From contig NZ_JACCBM010000001.1 in the NCBI RefSeq assembly GCF_013409865.1, positions 62,001 through 126,000 on the forward strand: DNA of 64,000 bases, given 5' to 3'. Shown piece by piece: positions 25,280 through 31,944 of the stretch (position 1 is its first letter; each line of letters starts with the position of its first letter). A program made the position numbers and the translations under genes. The DNA is from Herbiconiux flava (GTDB lineage: Bacteria > Actinomycetota > Actinomycetes > Actinomycetales > Microbacteriaceae). A model generated the notes under the pieces. It was not told the origin of the DNA. It did no database searches and saw nothing but the letters and a program-made list of their open reading frames with translations.

Positions 25280-25792
25280 CTACAGGAAGAGGCGGGGGCC
25301 GCTGCGCATCTCGCTCGCGGTGAAGGCGTAGGCCGGGCGCGACTCGGAACCGACGTGGATGCCGTAGCGGTCGAAGCCCACGGGCACGTCGTCGATCACG
25401 ATCGGGAACCCGCATCCGTTGACGTTGTTGGCGGACATCACGTCGGATTGCCAATCGCCGACCTGAACGGTGCCCGTAGCCAGGACACCGTCGGGCCCGA
25501 GAACCTGCACCTCACCACCGGCCGCGATGTCCTCGAAGCCGTCGGGTGCCACACAGCTGGAATCTCCGGAGTCGTTGACCCGGTTCCTCCGCTCCGCGAC
25601 CTTCTCCGCCGTCATCCCCAGGTCGGTGATGAGGACGAAGCCGTAGACCGTGGTCGTCTTCGCCACACTTGGTGTCGGCGTCGGTGCGCTCCCTCGGTCT
25701 CCCGGGAGGAGGTCGCCCGCGCATCCGGACAAGCCCCCCAGCAGCACGGCGCTCAGCAGGCCGCAGACAGACAACTTCCTCATCGATCTCAT
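25280..25792 (-). CDS. Lipoprotein, unknown function
   Basis: A 170-residue lipoprotein: basic N-terminus MRSMRK, hydrophobic stretch LSVCGLLSAVLLGG and lipobox LSGC, then a Pro/Thr linker and a soluble domain with three Cys (SSCVAPDGFEDIAAGGEVQV; NVNGCGFPIVIDDVP). No family recognised. Three consecutive ATGs occur at 25798, 25795 and 25792; the third is best spaced from GAGGGG. It is divergent from the HTH remnant at 25860. Confidence 0.75.
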   Translation of the reverse strand: MRSMRKLSVCGLLSAVLLGGLSGCAGDLLPGDRGSAPTPTPSVAKTTTVYGFVLITDLGMTAEKVAERRNRVNDSGDSSCVAPDGFEDIAAGGEVQVLGPDGVLATGTVQVGDWQSDVMSANNVNGCGFPIVIDDVPVGFDRYGIHVGSESRPAYAFTASEMRSGPRLFL

Positions 25793-25847
25793 CATCATCC
25801 CCTCGAACTCGTACAGCTTAGGGGCGCTCGCGTGGGCCGTCAGTCGG

Positions 25848-25853
25848 TACGAT
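25848..25853 (+). promoter_or_regulatory. -10 hexamer TACGAT upstream of the HTH remnant
   Basis: TACGAT ends six nt before ATG 25860, the leaderless pattern seen elsewhere in this window. It appears to be the retained promoter of a damaged regulator gene. Confidence 0.5.
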
Positions 25854-25859
25854 GCCGAC

Positions 25860-26055
25860 ATGACGGAGGTGGGTGTCGGGGCTGAAGCGCGAGGAACTCG
25901 CCGCAGTCGCCGGCATCAGTCGCGAGTACTACGTGCGGCTTGAACAGGGGCGCGGGCACAAGATTTCAAGTCAAGTGATCGAGAGTCTCGCACGGGCGCT
26001 TAGGCTCGGTGACGACGAGCGGGCCTACTTCCACCGGCTCGCTCGCCTCCTCTAG
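25860..26055 (+). pseudogene. Remnant of an HTH (MmyB/XRE-like) regulator
   Basis: From GTG 25873 the frame reads SGLKREELAAVAGISREY, then YVRLEQGRGHKISSQVI and ALRLGDDERAYFHRLARLL, then stops. This matches the HTH of MmyB-like regulators (GLRREELA-LAGVS-YYxRLEQGR). Intact relatives have about 25 more N-terminal residues and a ligand-binding C-terminal domain of about 200 residues; both are absent. The promoter-proximal ATG 25860 reads only MTEVGVGAEARG in another frame, so an out-of-frame internal deletion near 25870 is likely. A free-standing 60-residue HTH protein from GTG 25873 is the alternative. Confidence 0.6.
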
Positions 26056-26190
26056 CGGCGGCCTCCTCCTCCTCCTCCCCCGGATGGGACTGAATGCCCG
26101 GACCAGCGTTCGAAAAGTTGTGACCCGTGAGTTCTACTAATTTGACTTAGCCGCCATCGGACGCGACTGCCGAGCCGGAAGCCGTGTTAT

Positions 26191-26478
26191 TCACTCCCAG
26201 ATGGGAAATTCGACAGCTTCCATGAGTTGAACGGGGTCCTCGGCCAAAACCCCTGCCATAGCATCAAAGGCGGTCGCACCAGACATAGCGACCTGCACGA
26301 CGGCCTCTGCAGGGTCAATCCCCGTTTCCAGCCACGACCTCACCATCAGCACTAGATTCGCCGCCAAAAGCTCCCACTCTTCGGACGAGCGCCTAGCGAT
26401 AACGACCTGAAGGGCGTCAGCGAGTGCGACTTGAGCGTACTCCCGCGTTCGTTCCGGCAGAGGGAATGGGTCGTCCAT
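26191..26478 (-). CDS. Small acidic helical protein, unknown
   Basis: A 95-residue acidic, mostly helical soluble protein (REYAQVALADALQVVIARRS; EEWELLAANLVLMVRSWLE; PAEAVVQVAMSGATAFDAMA). No family recognised. Its reality is supported by the TAATCT hexamer six nt before the ATG, the window's leaderless pattern. Codon use is less biased than in the core genes, in line with an accessory region. Confidence 0.6.
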   Translation of the reverse strand: MDDPFPLPERTREYAQVALADALQVVIARRSSEEWELLAANLVLMVRSWLETGIDPAEAVVQVAMSGATAFDAMAGVLAEDPVQLMEAVEFPIWE

Positions 26479-26484
26479 ATGCTC

Positions 26485-26490
26485 AGATTA
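26485..26490 (-). promoter_or_regulatory. -10 hexamer TAATCT, leaderless start at 26478
   Basis: On the minus strand TAATCT is followed by GAGCAT and then ATG 26478, a six-nt spacer. Confidence 0.55.
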
Positions 26491-26541
26491 GCCATAGAAA
26501 ACGGACCGCCCCGCCAGCCGCTCTCACGAGCGTCCAGAGGC

Positions 26542-26739
26542 TCAGCTGGTCTGCTGCTCCAACCAAGCGGCCGCGATGCTGATGAAGACGATCAAAATCA
26601 CGATGGACACCGAGAGATTGATGATCTTGAAGCGTTTCGATCCCTGATATCGAGGACGACGGGCGAGGCTCTGCATCACGATCGTCGCGGCGCACAACCC
26701 GAGGATCAACAGGGTGAAGGCGGATGCGGTTCCGCTCAT
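26542..26739 (-). CDS. Two-helix small membrane protein
   Basis: A 65-residue protein with two hydrophobic helices (AFTLLILGLCAATIVMQSLA; IINLSVSIVILIVFISIAAA) separated by a basic loop RRPRYQGSKRFK. I chose ATG 26739 because upstream residues in the longer frame are unlike protein. It belongs to a run of tiny membrane proteins between 26.5 and 29.2 kb. Function unknown. Confidence 0.55.
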   Translation of the reverse strand: MSGTASAFTLLILGLCAATIVMQSLARRPRYQGSKRFKIINLSVSIVILIVFISIAAAWLEQQTS

Positions 26740-26785
26740 CAGATGGTTGGTCCGATGTCGGTCAGGCCGTGATTGCTGTCGGCGG

Positions 26786-27043
26786 TCACATGAAGTCGTA
26801 TGCGTTGAAGAGCCGCCACACGAGGATCCCAAGTACGAACACTCCGAACCAAATGCTGGCGACGCCCGTTCTTCTGACTGCCCGTCGATTCATGGTCGCG
26901 TCTCGCAGACGCTTTGGATACATGGTCATGGTGTCGGACAGGGCCTTGTAATCGCGGTATCACCAGTCCGGCCGCTTCCAATGGCCAGTCCCTAGCGCGA
27001 CGAAAGCGAGGCCGACGACGAGCATCGCGATATTGGTACCCAC
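26786..27043 (-). pseudogene. Small membrane protein gene interrupted by an in-frame TGA
   Basis: From GTG 27043 the frame reads MGTNIAMLVVGLAFVALGTG and HWKRPDW, then TGA at 26960-26962 (codon 28), then continues in the same frame with YRDYKALSDTMTMYPKRLRD, RRAVRRTGVASIWFGVFVLG and ILVWRLFNAYDFM to a second TGA at 26786-26788. Both halves look like coherent protein (helix, polar loop, helix), so a TGG-to-TGA change, sequencing error or read-through is indicated. The full product would be 85 residues. A TAGTAT -10 lies exactly six nt before the GTG. The second half could be retranslated from the ATGs just after the stop. Confidence 0.6.
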
Positions 27044-27049
27044 GGTCAC

Positions 27050-27055
27050 ATACTA
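27050..27055 (-). promoter_or_regulatory. -10 hexamer TAGTAT, leaderless start at 27043
   Basis: TAGTAT followed by GTGACC and GTG 27043 on the minus strand. It supports the start of the interrupted membrane protein gene. Confidence 0.55.
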
Positions 27056-27189
27056 GGGACGCCAGTGAAGGTACACCCCCCCTCTCATGTGGGGCTCTTG
27101 TCTTTTGCCCGTTCGAGCAATGCGACGGGCCGAAGCTAGCAGTACGTTCGGAGGGCGCGGTTGCCACCGCAGGATTCGGGGGGACTGAG

Positions 27190-27768
27190 ATGGATACTGG
27201 ACGTCGGACGCTACTGGGTGGATTGGTCGCAGCCCCGCTCGTAGCGCTTCTGGGGGCGGCGGCTCCATTGTCTGCAGGCCGCTCAGATTTGACTACTTGG
27301 GCGGGGGGTGCTCGCGAGAAGGCCGATTTTCAACGAGAATCACTTCCTGTCTTCGTCGTAGGCGGAGGCCGGACGCTTCACTTTGCGGCGACTGTGAGGA
27401 ACGCGGGGCCGCTGACGGTGCGGGGAGCGCAGCTCGAGGTTTGGCCGAACGGGCACAACGTCACGGATCAGAACGGCCCGGGCATCCCGACTTTCCAAAC
27501 CAACTTCCCTGGCGGGAAGTGGGGGACCGCCGTTTTTGCGACCGAGATTCGCAGCGGGTACCCCGGCCGGCGAATGGTGCTCAATGACTACCTTAAACCC
27601 GGCGAAGTCACGAAACTAGTGTTTCCTGTTCGCGTTCCGGCACTGCCGAAGAAAAACATGTACTACAAGATCGCTTTCACGAGTCATGTCATGGGCGGCG
27701 ACCAAGTGGAAAGCACCTCGAGGAACAATTCAGCCGTCTCACCAGCGCTGTGGCTGATTTCTAATTGA
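27190..27768 (+). CDS. Tat-exported protein with Ig-like/CARDB-like domain
   Basis: A 192-residue protein with a compact twin-arginine leader MDTGRRTLLGGLVAAP, hydrophobic to AAAPLSAG. The mature part TLHFAATVRNAGPLTVRGAQ and LKPGEVTKLVFPVRVP looks like a CARDB/DUF11-type beta sandwich with sugar- or protein-binding potential. No catalytic motif. ATG 27190 is preceded by a G-rich tract (GGGGGG) at a usable distance. Third-position GC is lower than in the flanking core genes, suggesting acquisition. Function unknown. Confidence 0.68.
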   Translation: MDTGRRTLLGGLVAAPLVALLGAAAPLSAGRSDLTTWAGGAREKADFQRESLPVFVVGGGRTLHFAATVRNAGPLTVRGAQLEVWPNGHNVTDQNGPGIPTFQTNFPGGKWGTAVFATEIRSGYPGRRMVLNDYLKPGEVTKLVFPVRVPALPKKNMYYKIAFTSHVMGGDQVESTSRNNSAVSPALWLISN

Positions 27769-27777
27769 GGCACGTCG

Positions 27778-28032
27778 GTGGTGCTGTTGCTTGCCCGCGA
27801 AATCAAGGACGATGACTTCTGGGTCGTGGATGAGATCGCCGGCATGCTGATCGAAACCGCTTGGCGGCCCGAGCACGAAGACGACGGGTACCACCTCGGT
27901 CATGCCAACAACGCTGATTGGTCCGAATTCGGATACCAGGTGGGTCCGTTCGCGTCCCTCATTCTGCACTCACGACGCTGCAGGCGACCGTATCGGGCTC
28001 GAGTAGTTGATCTAATGACAGTGGCCGCATGA
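27778..28032 (+). CDS. Hypothetical protein coupled to a small membrane protein
   Basis: An 84-residue frame (GTG 27778): LLAREIKDDDFWVVDEIAG, WRPEHEDDGYHLGHANNADW, ending VVDLMTVAA. The first 60 codons have protein-like composition; the tail is basic and less convincing. Its stop overlaps the next start as ATGA (28029-28032), which supports translation. No family recognised. A minus-strand ORF over the same bases is judged a shadow. Confidence 0.4.
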   Translation: MVLLLAREIKDDDFWVVDEIAGMLIETAWRPEHEDDGYHLGHANNADWSEFGYQVGPFASLILHSRRCRRPYRARVVDLMTVAA

Positions 28033-28319
28033 GCAGCGTCCGTAGGTCCAAAGGCGCACTTCGCAACATTGCCTCGGTCCTCATGGCGTTGGGAGCAGGA
28101 TGTCTCCTGTTGAGCTTTCGGTCGCTGCTGAGGGACCAAGGAGGAGAACTCACCTTCCTGATTGCCGGGCTCTTCCTTCTATCCGTAGGAGCCGCCCTGT
28201 TCCTTTTCGCCCCCTATAAGCAGGAAGAAGCTTCAACGCAGGACTCGTCGGCGAAGTGTGACCCCGGCCGCTTGAACACAAGGCACGAAGGTCACGACCA
28301 AGTAGGGGACCCGTCGTGA
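28029..28319 (+). CDS. Two-helix small membrane protein
   Basis: A 96-residue protein with a basic N-terminus (SSVRRSKGALRN), two helices (IASVLMALGAGCLLLSF; FLIAGLFLLSVGAALFLFAP) and a hydrophilic tail of about 35 residues. The last codons run into the hairpin at 28286-28325. It overlaps the preceding ORF by 4 bp. Function unknown. Confidence 0.55.
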   Translation: MSSVRRSKGALRNIASVLMALGAGCLLLSFRSLLRDQGGELTFLIAGLFLLSVGAALFLFAPYKQEEASTQDSSAKCDPGRLNTRHEGHDQVGDPS

Positions 28320-28325
28320 CCTTCG
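28286..28325 (+). terminator. 13 bp perfect inverted repeat at the end of a small membrane gene
   Basis: CGAAGGTCACGAC (28286-28298) is exactly complementary to GTCGTGACCTTCG (28313-28325), with a 14 nt loop. The stop codon of the gene at 28029 lies inside the right arm. Likely terminator without a T-tract. Confidence 0.6.
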
Positions 28326-28418
28326 CAGTTTCGAGCCTAACCGCCATGCAGACAGTGCCGATGACCTTGAGGGGTCAGTAGCGGTCTAGCTTCCTTTTGT
28401 CGTGGGAGGCTGGCGTGC

Positions 28419-28631
28419 ATGGAGACGCTGAACGCACTGCGCTGGGTCGGCCTTGCCGTCTGCCTTGCGTTGACCTTCTACACGGTGTCGTGGACGACCA
28501 AGCATCCGCGAGCCAACGGCGAGCCGCTCGGTCGTCGCCGCATCCTGCTCTCTGCTCTGTGCTTCGTCTCAGCAGCGTTCGTTCTGATCAATCTCGTTGT
28601 CTCGTTCATCATCGACACCTCCCGAGGCTGA
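28419..28631 (+). CDS. Two-helix small membrane protein
   Basis: A 70-residue protein: helix WVGLAVCLALTFYTVSWTT, basic loop KHPRANGEPLGRRR, helix ILLSALCFVSAAFVLINLVV. GGGAGG lies about nine nt before ATG 28419. Part of the run of tiny membrane proteins. Function unknown. Confidence 0.6.
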   Translation: METLNALRWVGLAVCLALTFYTVSWTTKHPRANGEPLGRRRILLSALCFVSAAFVLINLVVSFIIDTSRG

Positions 28632-28659
28632 CGCCGGTCGCCGCGGCTCGCCGGAACCA

Positions 28660-28665
28660 TATGGT
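28660..28665 (+). promoter_or_regulatory. -10 hexamer TATGGT, leaderless start at 28672
   Basis: TATGGT, then GACACG, then ATG 28672; six-nt spacer as at other leaderless starts in this window. Confidence 0.6.
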
Positions 28666-28671
28666 GACACG

Positions 28672-28902
28672 ATGAAGCAGCTCAGCCGGTCCAAACCGTT
28701 CCTATGGTTCGCGCTCGCGTTCGGCGCACTATGCGTCGTTCTGGGTGCGATGACCTTCGTCACCCCGATGGGACAGGAGACGATGACGCGGGGCCTCTCC
28801 GGAGCCCTTCACCTGAAGGTGTGGATGGGCGGCGTCATCGCAGTTCTGCTCGGCGGTTGGTTCATCTGGCGCAGCGTCCGCCTGATGAAGCAGGCCCCAT
28901 GA
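28672..28902 (+). CDS. Two-helix small membrane protein
   Basis: A 76-residue protein with helices FLWFALAFGALCVVLGAMTF and VWMGGVIAVLLGGWFIW and a basic end RSVRLMKQAP. Leaderless start at ATG 28672. Its stop overlaps the next start as ATGA, so the two membrane proteins are made together. Function unknown. Confidence 0.65.
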   Translation: MKQLSRSKPFLWFALAFGALCVVLGAMTFVTPMGQETMTRGLSGALHLKVWMGGVIAVLLGGWFIWRSVRLMKQAP

Positions 28903-29141
28903 CCCGGTTCGCCAACTCACGCGCCTTCGGATGGGCCCTCATCGGCTTCGGTGCGCTGGTGTTCGCCGCCCAGCTCGTCATCCTGATCCTGGGCCCGCAA
29001 CACCCCGCCGGCCCCATCCTCAGCATGATCGCGATGGCTGCCCTCGTGACCAGCGGCATCCTGAACTTGCGTCGGATCGGCAAGGGACGAACGAAGGTCG
29101 AAGGCGACAGTGTCGACGGATTTCAGAGCAATCGCCGCTGA
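28899..29141 (+). CDS. Two-helix small membrane protein
   Basis: An 80-residue protein: basic start (TRFANSRAF), helices GWALIGFGALVFAAQLVILI and ILSMIAMAALVTSGILNL, basic tail RRIGKGRTKVEGD. It overlaps the preceding gene by 4 bp and has the same layout, so a duplication or a heteromeric pair is possible. Function unknown. Confidence 0.65.
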   Translation: MTRFANSRAFGWALIGFGALVFAAQLVILILGPQHPAGPILSMIAMAALVTSGILNLRRIGKGRTKVEGDSVDGFQSNRR

Positions 29142-29350
29142 GTCCAAGAAACGACGGGCGGTCACCCTACTGGCACGACCGTCAGCGGAGCCTCCAAGAT
29201 AAGTAGGGCCAATTTGCCCTGGTTCCCACCGTGCGCACTTAACGGCGCGCTCGGGGTGTAGCGTCACTGACGGCCGGTTTCAATGACGTCGCAGGTCGAG
29301 ACGGTCGTTCTATTCAGCGAGACCCCTAGCTTTCTGAACACGGTTCGTCT

Positions 29351-29394
29351 GCTCCCCGCCTCGGAATGCCCCAAACATTCGCAAGGCGGGGAGC
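29351..29394. repeat. Two-stage perfect inverted repeat (hairpin)
   Basis: GCTCCCCGCCT (29351-29361) pairs with AGGCGGGGAGC (29384-29394), and inside it GAATG (29364-29368) pairs with CATTC (29376-29380), leaving the 7 nt loop CCCCAAA. No T-tract follows on either strand, so it is not a typical terminator; a REP-like element or a structured RNA is possible. Confidence 0.75.
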
Positions 29395-29778
29395 CATCTC
29401 CACACCATGACGGGCTAGCCGAAACTGATCCGCCGGGTGCCGATCAGCATAGGCCTGCGGAGCTCGAAGGCATCCCCCCAAGACAGGGGGCAACTCAGTC
29501 CCGATTCACCGTCGATCATTGCCCGAGATTCTCGCGCAAAACCGGGGCAAGGAGTGAGCGTCAGGCGTGTATCGAGGAGCGACGAGGAGTTCGACGCACA
29601 GCGCGAGCCGCGCGCTCCGTAAGAGGAGCATCGTGCCCACCTGTCATCTCGTCGACACCGTCCTGCCGCTCGCCTGGCTCCTCCCCGCCCTGAGACCGGG
29701 ATCCCCATCGCGTAGACGAGTTGTGCGACACTCAGCACGCAGCCTGAACTAGCATCGAACCGATCTGCACAGATCACT

Positions 29779-29825
29779 GAGCCCCCACACTCGGACCTCC
29801 CCTGGTCGAGTGAGGGGGCTCTTTT
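29779..29825 (+). terminator. Intrinsic terminator with T-tract, no gene in front
   Basis: GAGCCCCC (29779-29786) pairs with GGGGGCTC (29814-29821), CACTCG (29788-29793) with CGAGTG (29807-29812), with one A-A mismatch between, followed by TTTT (29822-29825). It is the most classical terminator in the window, yet no plus-strand protein gene ends near it. Confidence 0.8.
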
Positions 29826-29875
29826 GCGTTCGGGATTCTTAGCGACGGGTCTCGGACGGGATCTTCCTCTCAATC

Positions 29876-30175
29876 TTGCTTGCGCAACCGACCGGGGGCG
29901 TATCGCGTCGAACGATGCTTGCCAATTCAGCGTGGGGCGTCGCTGTCCTTGCGTTGGCTGCGGCTACTCCCGCGGCTTCTGCCAGCGAACTGAAATTGCT
30001 GGGTACTGGGTGGACCATCAATTCGCTGTACCCGCGGTTTTCGGATGATCCAGACGACGATCTCGTGCCACCTCGAAGGTCGACTACCCGAACCACTACA
30101 CCTGATGGCGGAACGACCAGCCGTGGTGGTGCCATCGTTTTCGTGCTCGCACCACCGAGAAGACGAGTACGCGGC
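29876..30175 (+). pseudogene. 5' fragment of a Tat-exported protein gene
   Basis: From TTG 29876 the frame reads LLAQPTGGVSRRTMLANSAW and GVAVLALAAATPAASASE, clearly the same signal design as the genes at 18363, 22080 and 41615 (RRxxxxxSAW, ATPxAxAS). About 40 plausible mature residues follow (LLGTGWTINSLYPRFSDDP), then the frame becomes Arg/Ser-rich and runs antisense into the HNH gene. The end given here is approximate. Likely a gene truncated when the HNH unit or neighbouring sequence arrived; the start has no clear ribosome site. Confidence 0.45.
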
Positions 30176-30378
30176 CGTGCTCTAGAGCAACTCTCATCCG
30201 GCTCTTCATCGATGTCGGCCGTCGTTCGTCGTCAACGGATGAGCTCGCGAGCCACGTACCTTGCGGAGCGATGCGAGACGCGCAAGCCCCACCGCCTCCG
30301 CACTCGATGTGCCCCGGCCGGAAAATGCCCGGTCCGGCGTGGAAGCGGGCACAAGAAATCGTGGCCGCTACTTGTGCC

Positions 30379-31689
30379 TCAGAAAGGGGGATGTTCGGGG
30401 AGCGGGTGCGGTGCGGGTCGCGTGACGGGGTGCGGGGCGGGGGCGCGGTCGGGGGGTTCGGTGGTGTGGCGGGCGCCGGAGGGTGAGGTCCAGTGGAGGG
30501 CGCGGGCGGGTGCCGCCGTGACCGTCCAGTCGGTGTGGTGCTTCAGGGTGTGGTGGCGGCGGCAGAGGGCGGCCAGGTTCGCGAGGCTCGATTCGCCGCC
30601 TTTGGCCCAGTCGAGGACGTGGTCGAGGTCGCAGCGGTCGGCGTTGCGGGTGCAACCGGGGAAGCGGCAGGTCTCGTCGTCGAGGATGACCGCGGCGCGC
30701 AGGTCGGCCGGCACCTTGTAGCGGTCGCGGCCCACCGAGAGGCGCTGGCCGGTGACGGGGTCGGTGAGGATGCGCAGGAGCGACGGGGCTCCGGCGGTGA
30801 GAGTGCGGGCGGTCTCGAGATCGATGGGGCCGTAGCCGTGCAGTTCGGCCGGGTCGGCGGAGTGGCCGAGAAGAGACAGTACCGGCACGGTGACCGCGAT
30901 GTTCGCCGTGATGCCTCGCGCGCGGGTGACCGTGTTGCTGTTGCCATCGCGGTGCAGGAGGAGCTCGACGAAGGAGTCGGCTCGGAGCTGGGCGTGGGTG
31001 CGCGACTCCTCGGGCGAGCGGAGGGCGCGGCCGAGCTGGTCGAGGGTGTCGTCGATGGCCGTCGCCGCGACCGCCGGGAGGTGGCAGACCAGGGTGGCCA
31101 TGCCGTCGCGCTCCTTCTCGAGCCAGACGGCTCGTTCTTCGCGGGCCTCACGGTGGCGGGTGTCGATGGATTCGGGGTGCATCCGCTCTCGCACCAGGCG
31201 CGCGTGCGACGAGAGCTGCGTCGACGTCTGGCGGTGGACGTTCGCCAGGGCGACGACCTCGAACTCGCCGCGCGCGGCCTCGGGGAGCGATCGGGCCTGC
31301 CGCACGACGGCTTGCGCGTGGCGATACGTCAGGTCGCCGCGGGTCAGTGCGTCGAGGGTGACGGGGAGGAAGTCGCAGAGCATCTCGGCGTCGTCGATGC
31401 GCTGGGCGGCCGTCGACTCCGGAAAACGCAGGGTCGTGGCGATCTCGGCGACCAGCGACCGCCGCGCATGCTCGAGCGACCCGCCGGGAAGGCTTGCCAA
31501 CCAGTTCGACTTGCGGGCCGCCGCGGCCAGATGCTGCACGGCCCGCGCGTCGAGAGCGGCCTGCTCTCTCTGGATGACGGCCACCGCATCCGCATCGGCA
31601 CCGATGCCCCGGAGGAGCGCTTCGCGCGTCTCGACGGCCGACGGAGTGGTGTCGGCGGGGGTGGGCGAGAAAGCTACTGAACCGTTCAT
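30379..31689 (-). CDS. DUF222/13E12-family protein with C-terminal HNH endonuclease domain
   Basis: A 436-residue protein. The N-terminal 300 residues are the helical DUF222 region (ALDARAVQHLAAAARKS; TLRFPESTAAQRIDDAEML; HRQTSTQLSSHARLVRER), and the C-terminus carries the HNH nuclease: CRFPGCTRNADRCDLDHVLD, then NLAALCRRHHTLKHH, with the Cys pairs and His residues of a zinc/metal site. These genes are multicopy in actinobacteria and are often called 13E12 repeat proteins; their role is unclear, with mobility proposed. ATG 31689 is served by a near-perfect sigma-A promoter. A large inverted repeat lies just upstream at 31762-31892. Confidence 0.9.
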   Translation of the reverse strand: MNGSVAFSPTPADTTPSAVETREALLRGIGADADAVAVIQREQAALDARAVQHLAAAARKSNWLASLPGGSLEHARRSLVAEIATTLRFPESTAAQRIDDAEMLCDFLPVTLDALTRGDLTYRHAQAVVRQARSLPEAARGEFEVVALANVHRQTSTQLSSHARLVRERMHPESIDTRHREAREERAVWLEKERDGMATLVCHLPAVAATAIDDTLDQLGRALRSPEESRTHAQLRADSFVELLLHRDGNSNTVTRARGITANIAVTVPVLSLLGHSADPAELHGYGPIDLETARTLTAGAPSLLRILTDPVTGQRLSVGRDRYKVPADLRAAVILDDETCRFPGCTRNADRCDLDHVLDWAKGGESSLANLAALCRRHHTLKHHTDWTVTAAPARALHWTSPSGARHTTEPPDRAPAPHPVTRPAPHPLPEHPPF

Positions 31690-31701
31690 GAGCGTGCCTC
31701 A

Positions 31702-31730
31702 ATTATAGCTGGGCGCGCTGTCCGGGTCAA
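31702..31730 (-). promoter_or_regulatory. Consensus sigma-A promoter of the HNH gene
   Basis: On the minus strand TTGACC (31730-31725), a 17 nt spacer, and TATAAT (31707-31702), 12 nt before the ATG. This is the best consensus promoter in the window; transcription would begin about five nt from the start codon. Confidence 0.85.
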
Positions 31731-31761
31731 TCAAATCAGCCGATCAGTGATTGTTTTCCAC

Positions 31762-31892
31762 CGACCCAGCCATGATCATCCGTCGGCAAGCGCGAAGCGC
31801 GCGGCAGCATCCCGGGTGCGGGCGCTTGACCGCCTGAACCCGACGGGGCTGCCGCGCGCTCCGCGCTTGCCGACGATGGTGTGGCTGGGTCG
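31762..31892. repeat. Large imperfect inverted repeat (about 45 bp arms)
   Basis: The left arm 31762-31808 (CGACCCAGCC ... GCGGCAGC) and the right arm 31848-31892 (GCTGCCGC ... GGCTGGGTCG) match as inverted copies over about 45 bp with a few mismatches and a small length difference, around a 39 bp centre. It lies between the end of the LCP gene and the HNH promoter. It could terminate the LCP transcript, but the arm length is far beyond a normal terminator and suggests a mobile-element end pair or a MITE-like unit. Confidence 0.75.
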
Positions 31893-31944
31893 TCGAGGTG
31901 AATGTCGTCGGCGAAACGGGTCTAGGAGAGCATCCGTCTCGAGG

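Larger units (their letters stand above)
29142..29875. other. Gene-free interval with structured elements
   Basis: About 730 bp where frames on both strands give unlikely proteins. It holds a two-stage hairpin (29351-29394) and a strong intrinsic terminator (29779-29825) with no protein gene in front. A short palindrome GATCTG-CA-CAGATC lies just before the terminator. It may hold a small RNA or the debris of a former gene. Confidence 0.5.

Noticed and set aside
27739-27969. Minus-strand ORF opposite the 27778 gene
   Set aside because: No coupling or promoter, whereas the plus-strand frame overlaps the next gene start by 4 bp.
29415-29873. A 152-codon minus-strand ORF in the gene-free interval
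   Set aside because: Arg/Ser/Cys-rich composition, no ribosome site or promoter, and it spans a strong terminator of the other strand.
31762-31892. Complete insertion sequence or CRISPR
   Set aside because: No transposase is encoded between or beside the arms and there are no spaced direct repeats; only a single inverted pair.
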